Part shown: positions 25,742 through 33,600 of the stretch, in pieces
Numbering within the stretch: the stretch's first letter is position 1
Layout of the letters: the number at the start of each line of letters is the position of its first letter
IMG/VR virus record: IMGVR_UViG_3300044511_000220
Coordinates: 1-45,086 of that record
Direction: 5' to 3' (one strand)
From: a virus
Length of the DNA: 45,086 nt
Notes under the pieces: generated by a model
What the model was told of the DNA's origin: nothing
Database searches by the model: none
What the model saw: only the letters and a program-made list of their open reading frames with translations
Position numbers and translations under genes: made by a program

Positions 25742-26465
25742 TTTTTTTATTAAATTCCTCAATTCTTTCCATAATAAAACGGACCAAGCCACTTCTTAAA
25801 ATATCCTCAATGCCAAAATGAAAATAATGAATTCCATAATTTTTACATATTTCTGTGTTAAAAATTTCGCACATTTTTTTAAAACCAGATAATTTACCCA
25901 AATCATTTTGATACAGAGTATCTCCCAATATAAACAATTTACTAAATTTCCCGGTTCGGGTAATGACCGTTAACAAAGAATCGAACGTCGCGTTTTGCGC
26001 CTCGTCTAAAATAATTGCCTTCGTATTGAAATTATAACCTCTTAACATAGATGTTGGAAAGCATGTTATTCTCTTGTCTTTAAATAATTTTTCTACCGAA
26101 ATTTTATCTAATAATTCTTCAAGTTTATCCGTTAGTGGCACATTGTAATAATGGGTTTTTTCCGCCAAATCACCTTGTAAAAATCCAGTTTCACCATCCC
26201 TTGCCTGAATTAACGAGCGTATATATACAATATCACTTATTTTTTTCTGCTTCATTAATGAAAGGGCACAATATACAGCTAATAGCGATTTGGACGTGCC
26301 CGGCAACCCATCTAATATTAATATTTGCGCATTTTTATCAAGAGCTATATTGATAAATTCCCTTTGTTTGGGGGTCCAAGGAAATTCCCGTATCGAAAGC
26401 TCGTCTTTCAGCTTGTCACGCTGCTCAACGTGCAAAGAAGCATCCCTGCGCTTCGGCTTAGACAT
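25719..26465 (-). CDS. phoH: PhoH-like ATPase
   Basis: 248 residues. Walker A GLPGTSKS at 53-60, the PhoH block YIRSLIQARDGETGFLQGDL followed by AEK, and Walker B IILDEAQN at 151-158 are all present. PhoH-like ATPases are frequent in phages of aquatic bacteria; their role in infection is not settled (RNA metabolism or phosphate stress have been proposed). The C-terminal 20 residues are Asn/Lys-rich and overlap the endonuclease gene, so the end may have been altered by that insertion. Confidence 0.92.
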   Translation of the reverse strand: MSKPKRRDASLHVEQRDKLKDELSIREFPWTPKQREFINIALDKNAQILILDGLPGTSKSLLAVYCALSLMKQKKISDIVYIRSLIQARDGETGFLQGDLAEKTHYYNVPLTDKLEELLDKISVEKLFKDKRITCFPTSMLRGYNFNTKAIILDEAQNATFDSLLTVITRTGKFSKLFILGDTLYQNDLGKLSGFKKMCEIFNTEICKNYGIHYFHFGIEDILRSGLVRFIMERIEEFNKKNDNLQNY

Positions 26466-26476
26466 TCCAAAATGAA

Positions 26477-26482
26477 TTACAC
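26477..26482 (-). promoter_or_regulatory. Late promoter-like motif GTGTAA before phoH
   Basis: TAGTGTAATTC on the minus strand, 11 nt before the phoH start. Confidence 0.4.
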
Positions 26483-26499
26483 TATACTCAAGAAGGTAG

Positions 26500-27315
26500 T
26501 CACACTTGTTCAGCCAAATATTCCTGCAAAGCTTCTTTTGTCACCACTGTCACGCCCCGCCGTGTAACAGCATACCCCGCAGCCGCATTTGCAAAATGAA
26601 TCGCCCGTATCATATCCTCGGTATGCAAGTAATGTAATACGAGCGCCGCAAGGAAGGTATCACCCGCGCCCGAGCAATCATAGACGGGCACCTTGTTTGT
26701 GGGCACATTAATAATGTTTCCTTTATGTATGAACATGGCACCCTCCGCGCCATATGTAACAATCAAGTTTTGGCAAAACAAATCTGGTTTTTCACATTTC
26801 AAGACTTGCGTGCCATATTCCTTGGCGTTAATTTTAACAATGAAGGCATTTTTAGACCATTCCCCCAAGGTTTTCTTGGTGTCCAAGAAGGTGGGGATGC
26901 CCAAGTCGTGGGCCTTATTCAAGAGGAAACGCAACATGCCCTCGGTCAAAAAGCCCTTATTGTAATCAGAAAACACCAGTGCGGCCACATCATCCCATGA
27001 ATCATTTATGATGGGAAAATCAACCTCATTCATGGGGCTGCAAAAATCATGGGAATCAATACGAATCAATAGATACCCAGAGGTGCCATCCACGAGACGC
27101 TTTTTAATGATACGTTCCTTTTGGGAAAAAAGAGTGGTAGTATAAACTTGTGATAAGCCCTTCAAATTGGCCGCTGTGTTGCCAGCCATACCGATGGTGA
27201 CTTTTGTTTCGACTGGATTAAACACAGGCACCGGAGCTTCGGGGCATATCCGATGCACCGCGCCATAGATGGTTGGCTCGACGCTTTTTTCACCAAAAAC
27301 GAGGATAGAGTTCAC
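26500..27315 (-). CDS. HldE/PfkB-type sugar kinase
   Basis: 271 residues with a GTG start that overlaps the previous stop (TAGTG). The N-terminus (LVFGEKSVEPTIYGAVHRIC, then PEAPVPVF) closely resembles the kinase half of heptose-7-phosphate kinase HldE, and YDCSGAGDTFLAAL near residue 212 is the PfkB anion-hole and catalytic-aspartate motif. It would phosphorylate a sugar phosphate, perhaps for activated heptose. The adenylyltransferase half of HldE is missing. Together with the cupin and GDP-mannose dehydratase nearby it suggests a glycan modification set. Confidence 0.8.
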   Translation of the reverse strand: MNSILVFGEKSVEPTIYGAVHRICPEAPVPVFNPVETKVTIGMAGNTAANLKGLSQVYTTTLFSQKERIIKKRLVDGTSGYLLIRIDSHDFCSPMNEVDFPIINDSWDDVAALVFSDYNKGFLTEGMLRFLLNKAHDLGIPTFLDTKKTLGEWSKNAFIVKINAKEYGTQVLKCEKPDLFCQNLIVTYGAEGAMFIHKGNIINVPTNKVPVYDCSGAGDTFLAALVLHYLHTEDMIRAIHFANAAAGYAVTRRGVTVVTKEALQEYLAEQV

Positions 27316-27572
27316 TATATGACGACCCCCTCGGATGTAAGATTGGGTTTCTCAACGGTCAACAGTTGAGGCTGTAAGGGTTGGTTGAAGGTTAAAACTT
27401 GGTGCCAAATTTTACCCGTCAAAAAAACGGTAAGGCGCTCACGCCAAGTCAGTTGCCAGCAACAAGCAATACGCCCATCCACCCCGCCGAAACGATAGGC
27501 TGGCAGCGGTTTATATTCGGTTTGGTTTTTGGCGTAAACCGTTGTTTGTTCTGGGAATTCGATGAGGGTCAT
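27315..27572 (-). CDS. Small phage protein of unknown function
   Basis: 85 residues. The central part (CCWQLTWRERLTVFLTGKIW) followed by HQVLTFNQPLQP is a pattern I have seen in many unrelated phage small proteins, but no function is attached to it. It overlaps the gene on each side by 1-4 nt and so is part of the sugar-kinase operon. Confidence 0.65.
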   Translation of the reverse strand: MTLIEFPEQTTVYAKNQTEYKPLPAYRFGGVDGRIACCWQLTWRERLTVFLTGKIWHQVLTFNQPLQPQLLTVEKPNLTSEGVVI

Positions 27573-27757
27573 AGTGTCAAATCAGTTTTTCCACTAGCCC
27601 CCTTACGCTTACCACCTTTTCGTGAGTGGCATATCCTATCCCATACATCCATCACAACCGCAAGGCCAACGAGCGCAAACATTACAACCAAGAACAACAA
27701 AATCGGAAAAAGGCAAACCATCACAGCGACGGAATACAATAGTTCAATCCAAGTCAT
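27569..27757 (-). CDS. Small single-pass membrane protein
   Basis: 62 residues with one hydrophobic segment (SVAVMVCLFPILLFLVVMFA, continuing to about residue 35) and a basic cytoplasmic-looking tail RKGGKRKGASGK. It overlaps the cupin gene by 4 nt (ATGA) and the 85-residue gene by 4 nt. A holin or membrane-remodelling role cannot be judged from the sequence. Confidence 0.6.
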   Translation of the reverse strand: MTWIELLYSVAVMVCLFPILLFLVVMFALVGLAVVMDVWDRICHSRKGGKRKGASGKTDLTL

Positions 27758-28194
27758 TTTTGGCTATCTCCTTTCTCAATGCGATAATTATCCTCATCGT
27801 AATGATGGGTGGATACTTCGATAATCGTGGATTCCTCAAGGGCCGTTACTTTATGAAAGACGCCTTTTGGAATGTGAACACAATCCCCCACATTAAGTTC
27901 CCGAGATTTTCTATCAGCGTTGGCGTAATTGAAATATTCAAGCATTAACCGACCCGAAAAAATAAGATAGGATTCTCGCTTTAAAATGTGGATATGTCCT
28001 GAAAAGGAAGCCCCCTTTTTAAACTTCAAAAGTTTGCCACAATATTCGGGCTGATTGTCAATAACCACTTCTTCCCCCCAGCCCTTTGGGACAACAACGG
28101 GTTTATAAAAGATAGGCTCCATCAATTCTCCATCGATTGTAACGGCCCTTTTGATATCTGGCATACAATCAATTATGGGGCGTTGCACCCTCAT
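27754..28194 (-). CDS. Cupin-fold protein
   Basis: 146 residues from the ATG at 28192-28194; the longer frame begins with TTG and overlaps the gene before it, so I prefer the ATG. The cupin motifs are visible: GHIHILKRESYLIFSGRLML (motif 1, with two His and a Glu-like acidic residue) and GDCVHIPKGVFHKVTAL (motif 2, with His). Cupins of this size bind a metal and are often sugar isomerase or epimerase domains, which would fit the neighbouring sugar kinase and GDP-mannose dehydratase. Substrate unknown. Confidence 0.75.
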   Translation of the reverse strand: MRVQRPIIDCMPDIKRAVTIDGELMEPIFYKPVVVPKGWGEEVVIDNQPEYCGKLLKFKKGASFSGHIHILKRESYLIFSGRLMLEYFNYANADRKSRELNVGDCVHIPKGVFHKVTALEESTIIEVSTHHYDEDNYRIEKGDSQK

Positions 28195-28205
28195 TATCCA
28201 ATATC

Positions 28206-28745
28206 TTACCGAAATTCGGGCCTTAACAACTTCCAACGCTCATTATCAATGGTAATTTCGCCCGAGTCAATCTTATTTAAAACATTGAGCGCATCATCAA
28301 AATTGTCGTAAATGAATTTGTGGGGCATCATACCCAATACCCACAAGGGGGTATTCTTCTTACCCCCTTCAATTACCATGAAAATTACCTTTTTCTCACG
28401 AACTGCCGTGGTTAATTCCTCGATAGAACCAACCGTGGGCACCTTGGGGTTCAGATAAACGATGAGAAAATCAGATAAATCGACAGTCCTTAAGTCCTCC
28501 GAACGTATTTGTTTCATGTGTTCGGCTACTAAGTCATATTTCCCTTGACCCATCCAGTCCTTTAATTGTCGCCGGGCTCGCTCATCTTCAAACCGTGAGG
28601 AAATAAAAGGGTGATTGTAAGGGTCGAAGCAAATAACGCCAAGTTTCTCTAATTGTTTCGTAACGTATTGACGCCAAGACTCACCATCGGTCGTATATTC
28701 CATCGGGCCGACGAGATAAGTATGGCATTTATTTAACAACCCCAT
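28206..28745 (-). CDS. Nucleoside 2-deoxyribosyltransferase-like protein
   Basis: 179 residues. Start YLVGPMEYTTDGESWRQYVT and LGVICFDPYN match the N-terminal loop of the deoxyribosyltransferase fold; SDFLIVYLNPKVPTVGSIEE holds the TVGxxEEL catalytic-type motif with glutamate. Such enzymes exchange or remove bases of deoxynucleosides or nucleotides and could act in salvage or base modification. The gene has a leaderless-type sigma-70 promoter like those of the region beyond 34 kb, the only such case found outside it. Confidence 0.75.
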   Translation of the reverse strand: MGLLNKCHTYLVGPMEYTTDGESWRQYVTKQLEKLGVICFDPYNHPFISSRFEDERARRQLKDWMGQGKYDLVAEHMKQIRSEDLRTVDLSDFLIVYLNPKVPTVGSIEELTTAVREKKVIFMVIEGGKKNTPLWVLGMMPHKFIYDNFDDALNVLNKIDSGEITIDNERWKLLRPEFR

Positions 28746-28751
28746 AGGAAA

Positions 28752-28780
28752 ATACTAACAAAACCTTGTGCGCCAGTCAA
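28752..28780 (-). promoter_or_regulatory. Leaderless-type promoter of deoxyribosyltransferase-like gene
   Basis: -35 TTGACT, 17-nt spacer, -10 TAGTAT, then 6 nt to the ATG. Same geometry as the cassette promoters beyond 34 kb. Confidence 0.7.
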
Positions 28781-28785
28781 GAAAA

Positions 28786-29631
28786 TTACGCCTTGTAATT
28801 GGGTGGCACTTTACAATAATTAGACTTTTCCGACGTTTTGGGAAACGGCGCGGGGAATTGCGCGATACTCTTTTTCGGGTGCAATTCAACACCGTGGGCC
28901 AGCAACTCATCCCGGCTAGCATAAAAAATTGTCGTGCAGAAACATGGCTCCTTTTCCTTTTGGAAAGAAATCGTTTCCACCCTATCCTCTTCGGCGCGCC
29001 CCCAACCCGTTCCAATACGGAAATTTGGCATTTCGCGCATGGGCGCACTTGAAGAATAAACCGAGTTGCAATATACATCGGATGCGTTTGACTTGCCCCC
29101 AACACCGCAAGTAATTTCTTCCCAATACGGACGCCAATAGGGATTGGTATCCGGCGGGGGTATCAATGGCGGGGGAGAGAAGGGTCGGGACGTTGTATTT
29201 CCAAGCCACGTTACCGTTGTCCACGCTTGCTCTTCAAAATATACCCGAACGCCAATAACGCCATTATTATCCATTGTGCGAACTTGTTTGCCATGTGCGT
29301 CCGTGGCCCCAACCGTAGCGGCATAGCTTGTTTTACCATCCGAGAAAACGAATTTGGCCACCTTATCATCATTTATGCGATAGCCCTTAATTTCGATTGC
29401 ATTATAGGTATCCACAATATACCCATTATTGGCGTCGCCCGCCATTTTACCGTGCAATACATCCACACCATCCACCGAAAAGATAGCCACGGCCCGCCGA
29501 TGGGTGTTGTTCTTTAACCGAAGCGTATATTCGGTGCCGGTTCTGGCCTCAATGAACACTTGGCCATTATGAGGATACCGTTTGACAGGTTTACCGTTGA
29601 CGAGGACTTGGAGTTCAAAACTATTATTCAT
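28786..29631 (-). CDS. Protein with N-terminal beta domain, unknown function
   Basis: 281 residues from the ATG at 29629-29631; the longer frame upstream has no homology-like features and no matching context. The first 130 residues (ELQVLVNGKPVKRYPHNGQV, then FIEARTGTEYTLRLKNNT and SVDGVDVLHGKMA) form a beta domain that I recognise from many bacterial hypothetical proteins. Then comes a proline-rich linker (SPPPLIPPPDTNP) and a C-terminal part with several Cys. It may be a surface or virion-attached protein; unproven. Confidence 0.6.
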   Translation of the reverse strand: MNNSFELQVLVNGKPVKRYPHNGQVFIEARTGTEYTLRLKNNTHRRAVAIFSVDGVDVLHGKMAGDANNGYIVDTYNAIEIKGYRINDDKVAKFVFSDGKTSYAATVGATDAHGKQVRTMDNNGVIGVRVYFEEQAWTTVTWLGNTTSRPFSPPPLIPPPDTNPYWRPYWEEITCGVGGKSNASDVYCNSVYSSSAPMREMPNFRIGTGWGRAEEDRVETISFQKEKEPCFCTTIFYASRDELLAHGVELHPKKSIAQFPAPFPKTSEKSNYCKVPPNYKA

Positions 29632-29670
29632 AATTTGTCTAGCGCCACAACAGGCGACTTCATTATAATG

Positions 29671-29677
29671 ATACACG
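29671..29677 (-). promoter_or_regulatory. Possible late-type motif (GCGTGTAT)
   Basis: TTGCGTGTATCATTATAATG on the minus strand, 39 nt before the start at 29631. One base off the GTGTAA motif. Confidence 0.25.
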
Positions 29678-29693
29678 CAAAATCTATCGCTAT

Positions 29694-29885
29694 CTAATTT
29701 TCTTTGTAACCAGAACAACGCAAGCAATAGAATAGGTGTTTTTCCTCACATGTAAAATGCCGCGCCCCTTTCGGAATAACTTGCTTACAGGCTGCGCAAT
29801 AAATATTCCAATTGATTAGGGAAAAATTTTCCCTAAATTCCCTTGAAAAACAATTGCGCGGGCTATCCCCCTTACCGTTTTGCAT
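29694..29885 (-). CDS. Small zinc-finger-like protein
   Basis: 63 residues. Two CxxC pairs (CAAC and CLRC, the second preceded by another Cys and a His: HFTCEEKHLFYC) should form a treble-clef or zinc-ribbon type site. The ATG at 29883-29885 shares one base with the stop of the phosphoesterase gene (TGATG), so it is co-translated. Function unknown. Confidence 0.65.
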   Translation of the reverse strand: MQNGKGDSPRNCFSREFRENFSLINWNIYCAACKQVIPKGARHFTCEEKHLFYCLRCSGYKEN

Positions 29886-30628
29886 CACAGGTCAAGATAA
29901 GATTTCTGTTCCAAAACGCCATTTGTAATAGTCATATAAAACATCAAATTCGTATCAATGCAAAAATTCCCACTTTCAAAGCCTTCCACGCATCGAATAC
30001 CTTTACCATAGGTGTGCCCAAAAATTTGATTAACGCCGGGGATAAGCGCAAATTCCTTAAAATCCTGCCACAAAATACCCCCTTTTATATGCGGTCCAAA
30101 ACGCATACAACCAACATTAAAAAACCAGTGATTCTGTCTTTTTAAAAGGGCGTTTTGGGCACACGCGCTCTCACATTTAAGCATTTTATCAATTGAGTTT
30201 TTGTTAACGCGAGCCGTTTCGGACAGATAAATTGGATTAAGTCCGGCATGAGTCAGTAGATAATCATCCACCCAACAAAAGAACATCAATTTATTCCAGT
30301 CGTCCCGATTCAAAATATTATTAATAACGTAGTCCGCTCTTTCATCGTACCCGCTCGCGCGCAATTCCCGCCTATTATCTGGGCCATATTGAGTAATATC
30401 ATGGTTGCCCGTTAAACAATGAAAATTAGGTGTCCATAACCATCTTTTAATCCAAAGCGCCGCCGCTTTTTGATGTTCAAGCCCGCACTTGAAATGAGAA
30501 TCAAAGATGTCGCCCAAACAAACAATAATATCTGGGTGTTCGGCGGAAATAATTTTATCAGCCTTATCTATCTCCAAATGAACATCCGAGAACAAGAGGA
30601 TTTTTTTATTTTTGGATGAAAGACGCAT
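29885..30628 (-). CDS. Calcineurin-like metallophosphoesterase
   Basis: 247 residues. All metal-binding blocks are visible in order: FSDVHLE (about 13-19), CLGDIFD (about 38-44), LTGNHD (about 73-78), LLTHAGLN (about 124-131) and IFGHTYG (about 207-213). Family members hydrolyse phosphoesters such as nucleotides, nucleic acid ends or phosphoproteins. Start taken at the ATG at 30626-30628 rather than the adjacent GTG. The gene is divergent from the plus-strand dehydratase, with only 48 nt between the two starts. Confidence 0.85.
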   Translation of the reverse strand: MRLSSKNKKILLFSDVHLEIDKADKIISAEHPDIIVCLGDIFDSHFKCGLEHQKAAALWIKRWLWTPNFHCLTGNHDITQYGPDNRRELRASGYDERADYVINNILNRDDWNKLMFFCWVDDYLLTHAGLNPIYLSETARVNKNSIDKMLKCESACAQNALLKRQNHWFFNVGCMRFGPHIKGGILWQDFKEFALIPGVNQIFGHTYGKGIRCVEGFESGNFCIDTNLMFYMTITNGVLEQKSYLDL

Positions 30629-30676
30629 CACTTTTAATTTTATCGCAAAATGGCCTACTCGTCAACATAATTCAAT

Positions 30677-31696
30677 ATGGAAAATGCAATCCTTACAGGC
30701 TTCGACGGTCAAATGGGCCGGGCCTTTATTGAGTTGCTAAAAGGGGAAAACGTTCAAATTATCGGGGTTGCCCCGCGCTTTGATGAGGCTCATTGGAAGG
30801 ATGAGCATTTTATCAGGGAACGTTTATCAATTACCCATCCAGATATCGCGCGTTTGATAGAAAAACATAAACCCACCTATTTTATTAACTGTGCCGCCCG
30901 TTCACGGGTCGCGGATTCTTGGGAAAATCCAGAGGATTATCTAATGATTAATGGAGTCACTGTTGCCCGCCATTTACAAGCCATTAAAATGTTTTCGCCA
31001 AAGACCCGTTATATCACTTTCGGGTCGGGGGAGGAATTTGATTATCGGAATAATAATGAAGAACCGCGCGACGAGTCATCCCCTTTATTTGCATCGAACC
31101 CCTATGGAGCAAGCAAGATATACGCCCGGCATATATTAAACATATACCGAAAACAGGACATTTACGCCGTGATGCCGTGGTGTTTTAACGTGGAGTCTGC
31201 AATGCGGGGGCCAACCTTTTTAACGCAAAAATTGACAAGGAGCATATCCAATATAGATAAAGCCATTAAAGCGGGAGAGTCTTTTGAACCTATATCCGTG
31301 GGAAACATATGGGTAACAAGAGATTTTAGTCTTTGTGATGAAATAGTAAGGGGGGCGTGGCTATTGCTGCACCAAGATAAGCCAAAGGATTACATTTTAT
31401 CAAGCGGTCGGGGGCACAAAATCAAAGACGTAATTTACATGATATGTTCCGATTGTTTCGGATATAACTGTTGCTGGCGTTATGTTAACGGCGGAGATAT
31501 TACTTTATGGAATTTTGACGTGAAAAAACCGCTTGTCATTGTAAATCCCGCGCTATTCCGCCCAAATGATATTTCCTATATGGTGGGTAATCCGAAGTTA
31601 GCCGAAAGGGAATTGGGATGGAAAACGGAACGCAACCTATTGGATATTCTGAGAGTAATGGAGGAAGCCAACGCTAACATTCGGTCAACATACTAA
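30677..31696 (+). CDS. gmd: GDP-mannose 4,6-dehydratase-like SDR enzyme
   Basis: 339 residues, the only convincing plus-strand gene. The Rossmann motif TGFDGQMG is at 7-14 and the YGASK catalytic motif at 143-147 (Tyr143, Lys147). The C-terminal block NPALFRPNDISYMVGNPKLA and ELGWK is typical of GDP-mannose 4,6-dehydratases, which make GDP-4-keto-6-deoxymannose. Its 3' end overlaps by 23 nt the convergent P-loop gene. Opposite strand and sugar-nucleotide function suggest a separately acquired gene used to modify host or virion glycans. Confidence 0.85.
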   Translation: MENAILTGFDGQMGRAFIELLKGENVQIIGVAPRFDEAHWKDEHFIRERLSITHPDIARLIEKHKPTYFINCAARSRVADSWENPEDYLMINGVTVARHLQAIKMFSPKTRYITFGSGEEFDYRNNNEEPRDESSPLFASNPYGASKIYARHILNIYRKQDIYAVMPWCFNVESAMRGPTFLTQKLTRSISNIDKAIKAGESFEPISVGNIWVTRDFSLCDEIVRGAWLLLHQDKPKDYILSSGRGHKIKDVIYMICSDCFGYNCCWRYVNGGDITLWNFDVKKPLVIVNPALFRPNDISYMVGNPKLAERELGWKTERNLLDILRVMEEANANIRSTY

Positions 31697-32084
31697 AGTC
31701 GGCTTGGTTTCGGGCAAAATCAATATCATCATCCGCAAACATCGCCGCTCGCAAGCCCCTTAATGTGTGGCGCTCCACCATTGGAACCACCCGAATATTG
31801 AATTCTGTTCCGTTAAAAAGGACACATAGGGAATTGGCATATTGATTACCAACCCGGCGCTTAAGTATAATATGGTTTAATTGCAACTCACGCTCAAGCT
31901 CCTTGGTGAAAAAGCTTCCGCTTCTATTATTAGCCACCAAAACTACAATATTCTTCATGTCCCCGGCCCAAATTTGACCGATGACTTGATAGATAACGGC
32001 AGTCGTTTTGCCGGTTTGCCGATGATGTGGGTTGCCCCTAACAAACACTTGATGCAAATTAAACAAAAAATCCTCGTTACGCAT
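31674..32084 (-). CDS. Small P-loop protein
   Basis: 136 residues from the ATG at 32082-32084, which overlaps the previous stop by one base (TAATG) and has a GGAGG ribosome site 5 nt upstream; the longer frame is therefore not needed. Walker A-like HHRQTGKTTA lies near residue 21 and a Walker B-like AAMFADDDIDF near residue 113. It looks like a stand-alone half of a helicase or terminase-type ATPase core. The catalytic competence is uncertain because the second half is missing. Confidence 0.65.
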   Translation of the reverse strand: MRNEDFLFNLHQVFVRGNPHHRQTGKTTAVIYQVIGQIWAGDMKNIVVLVANNRSGSFFTKELERELQLNHIILKRRVGNQYANSLCVLFNGTEFNIRVVPMVERHTLRGLRAAMFADDDIDFARNQADFSMLTEC

Positions 32085-32680
32085 TAAAGCCTCCATGCTA
32101 TTACGCTGGCCATTTCCGTTTGTGATAACTTGACAATTGAGTTCATTTGGGGGTCAAAAAATACCAAACCAATGGTTTTATCGGCCTTGTTGAATACTAC
32201 GAAGAAATTGATGGCGTGTCCAGTATTATTTGTAACGCCGGGTATTTCTTTTTCATACCAAAATTCACCCATAGCCAGCGGTTTCTTGTAGTCGGGAAAG
32301 GTTTTCTTAAACAAATAATGTCCAAAAAAAGCCCCCGTGCGGGCCATATCGTCGCAATCGTTAATTTCGGGCTGATATTTATCTATCCCGAGGGCTTTTG
32401 TAAAGGAGGTAAAATTAGGTAGGAATTGTTCCTCAATCCAACGGGGGTCGGGCAATACATAAGCATCATCGGCAAACAAACGCCCCACGAAATTGAGAAT
32501 ATTGTTTGTTACCAGTAATTCATTGATTGTCGTTCTGCTGGCAATGGCAAAATCATAATGATTTGTAGCCTTATTGGATGTAATTAGGGCGGGCTCCGCC
32601 TTTATTGAGGTCTGTTGGATAGAAGAACACCCCAAACAAAAACAGGCGAGACTAACTAGCATTATGCACCCGAAGCGCAT
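32084..32680 (-). CDS. Lipoprotein with transglutaminase-like Cys/His/Asp triad
   Basis: 198 residues. Signal peptide with lipobox CLGC (Cys18), so a lipid-anchored envelope protein. In the mature part NDCDDMAR (about 107-114), GHAINFFV (about 154-161) and FFDPQMN (about 173-179) place Cys, His and Asp in the order and spacing of transglutaminase-like or papain-like cysteine proteases. Substrate unknown. It has a GTGTAA motif 8 nt before the start and is coupled to the P-loop gene. Fold assignment is by motif only. Confidence 0.65.
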   Translation of the reverse strand: MRFGCIMLVSLACFCLGCSSIQQTSIKAEPALITSNKATNHYDFAIASRTTINELLVTNNILNFVGRLFADDAYVLPDPRWIEEQFLPNFTSFTKALGIDKYQPEINDCDDMARTGAFFGHYLFKKTFPDYKKPLAMGEFWYEKEIPGVTNNTGHAINFFVVFNKADKTIGLVFFDPQMNSIVKLSQTEMASVIAWRL

Positions 32681-32688
32681 CGAATAAT

Positions 32689-32694
32689 TTACAC
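32689..32694 (-). promoter_or_regulatory. Late promoter-like motif GTGTAA
   Basis: TTGTGTAAATTATTCG on the minus strand, 8 nt before the lipoprotein gene start. Confidence 0.4.
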
Positions 32695-32698
32695 AAAA

Positions 32699-33052
32699 TT
32701 AATCCACTTCTACCGGATTCACCGGAACATTACTGATGCTTTCAGGTTCCTTTAATTGAGTATTAAAGGTCTTGTATTCCTTGATTAACCGAAGCAACAA
32801 CTTGACATTCTTTGGCGGATTTGAGGAAATCGGGCTTTTCTTAGCTGTGCTTCCTAATGCTCTTTGGACGCCGAAATATTCATCCAATTCATACATAGTC
32901 CATAACCATTCAGATTCGTTCTCCAATTCCCATAATAACACCGTAATTTGCGACCAAAGTTGTTGGGAACGAGCCATACGAACGTAGGGAGGGAGTGGCA
33001 CATTTATACAAACCTCTTGTATATCCTTGGGCTTTCGGTGCTCCAATGCCAT
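32699..33052 (-). CDS. Small protein of unknown function
   Basis: 117 residues. Trp-rich helical middle (QLWSQITVLLWELENESEWL) and a polar, Pro-containing C-terminus. No family recognised. It is the last minus-strand gene before the non-coding region, and its leader is AT-rich. Confidence 0.5.
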   Translation of the reverse strand: MALEHRKPKDIQEVCINVPLPPYVRMARSQQLWSQITVLLWELENESEWLWTMYELDEYFGVQRALGSTAKKSPISSNPPKNVKLLLRLIKEYKTFNTQLKEPESISNVPVNPVEVD

Positions 33053-33232
33053 GTAAGATGATAGGAGATTATTCCTATTTTATCTAAACTAAGGGTATGC
33101 GGGCGAGGCTTTATAAATAGCGATATCTTAAAAGCACTTTTTACGAGATGGGCTCGGTGGATATTTTTGAAAATTGATAAAAACGCATATACCCTTTCTC
33201 ATTTTTGCGCAATAATCGAGGGGGGGGTGCTA

Positions 33233-33367
33233 ATGTATGTTATAAGTGACATAAGAGGCTTATTCGTCTCGCATATGGGGCGTATTGCTGTCGGAGCTAT
33301 AAGGCATATAGAGAGACATAAAGGAACGATGTGCCGGGCCATAGATAATGTATTTAATATGATTTAG
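33233..33367 (+). CDS. Doubtful small plus-strand ORF
   Basis: 44 residues from ATG at 33233, which has a G-rich stretch resembling a ribosome site 6 nt upstream. The protein (MYVISDIRGLFVSHMGRIAV and following) has no recognised motif and the frame lies in the repeat-rich region, so chance is a real alternative. Confidence 0.25.
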   Translation: MYVISDIRGLFVSHMGRIAVGAIRHIERHKGTMCRAIDNVFNMI

Positions 33368-33575
33368 TCGCGGCGCATCATTAAGGACATTAAATAGAAT
33401 AGATTATGAAAGATATGTGCCATCAACGCATAATCGGACGCATATTAGGACATAAATACTTTAAAAACGAATAAATTGGCATATCGGGGTGATTCTATCA
33501 ATTTTTACTCATGATTGGGTGGATATTCGATTAGAAAACATATAGAGAAACAAATACTTTACAAATGGATAATTC
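33303..33575 (+). repeat. Three imperfect direct repeats
   Basis: Copies start near 33303, 33440 and 33536. The second and third share AAATACTTTA then AAAYGRATAA; the first and third share CATATAGAGA. Spacing is about 100-140 nt. Could be iterons or regulator sites. Confidence 0.45.
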
Positions 33576-33600
33576 AATATACCATTTCATTTAGAATTTA

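Larger units (their letters stand above)
33053..33600. other. AT-rich intergenic region with direct repeats
   Basis: About 550 nt with no convincing gene and many short CATAT and ACATAAA words. Three imperfect copies of a longer element start near 33303, 33440 and 33536 (core RCATATAGAGA then ACAAATACTTTA). It marks the border between the two composition zones. A replication origin or a control region are possible; nothing decides between them. Confidence 0.5.
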
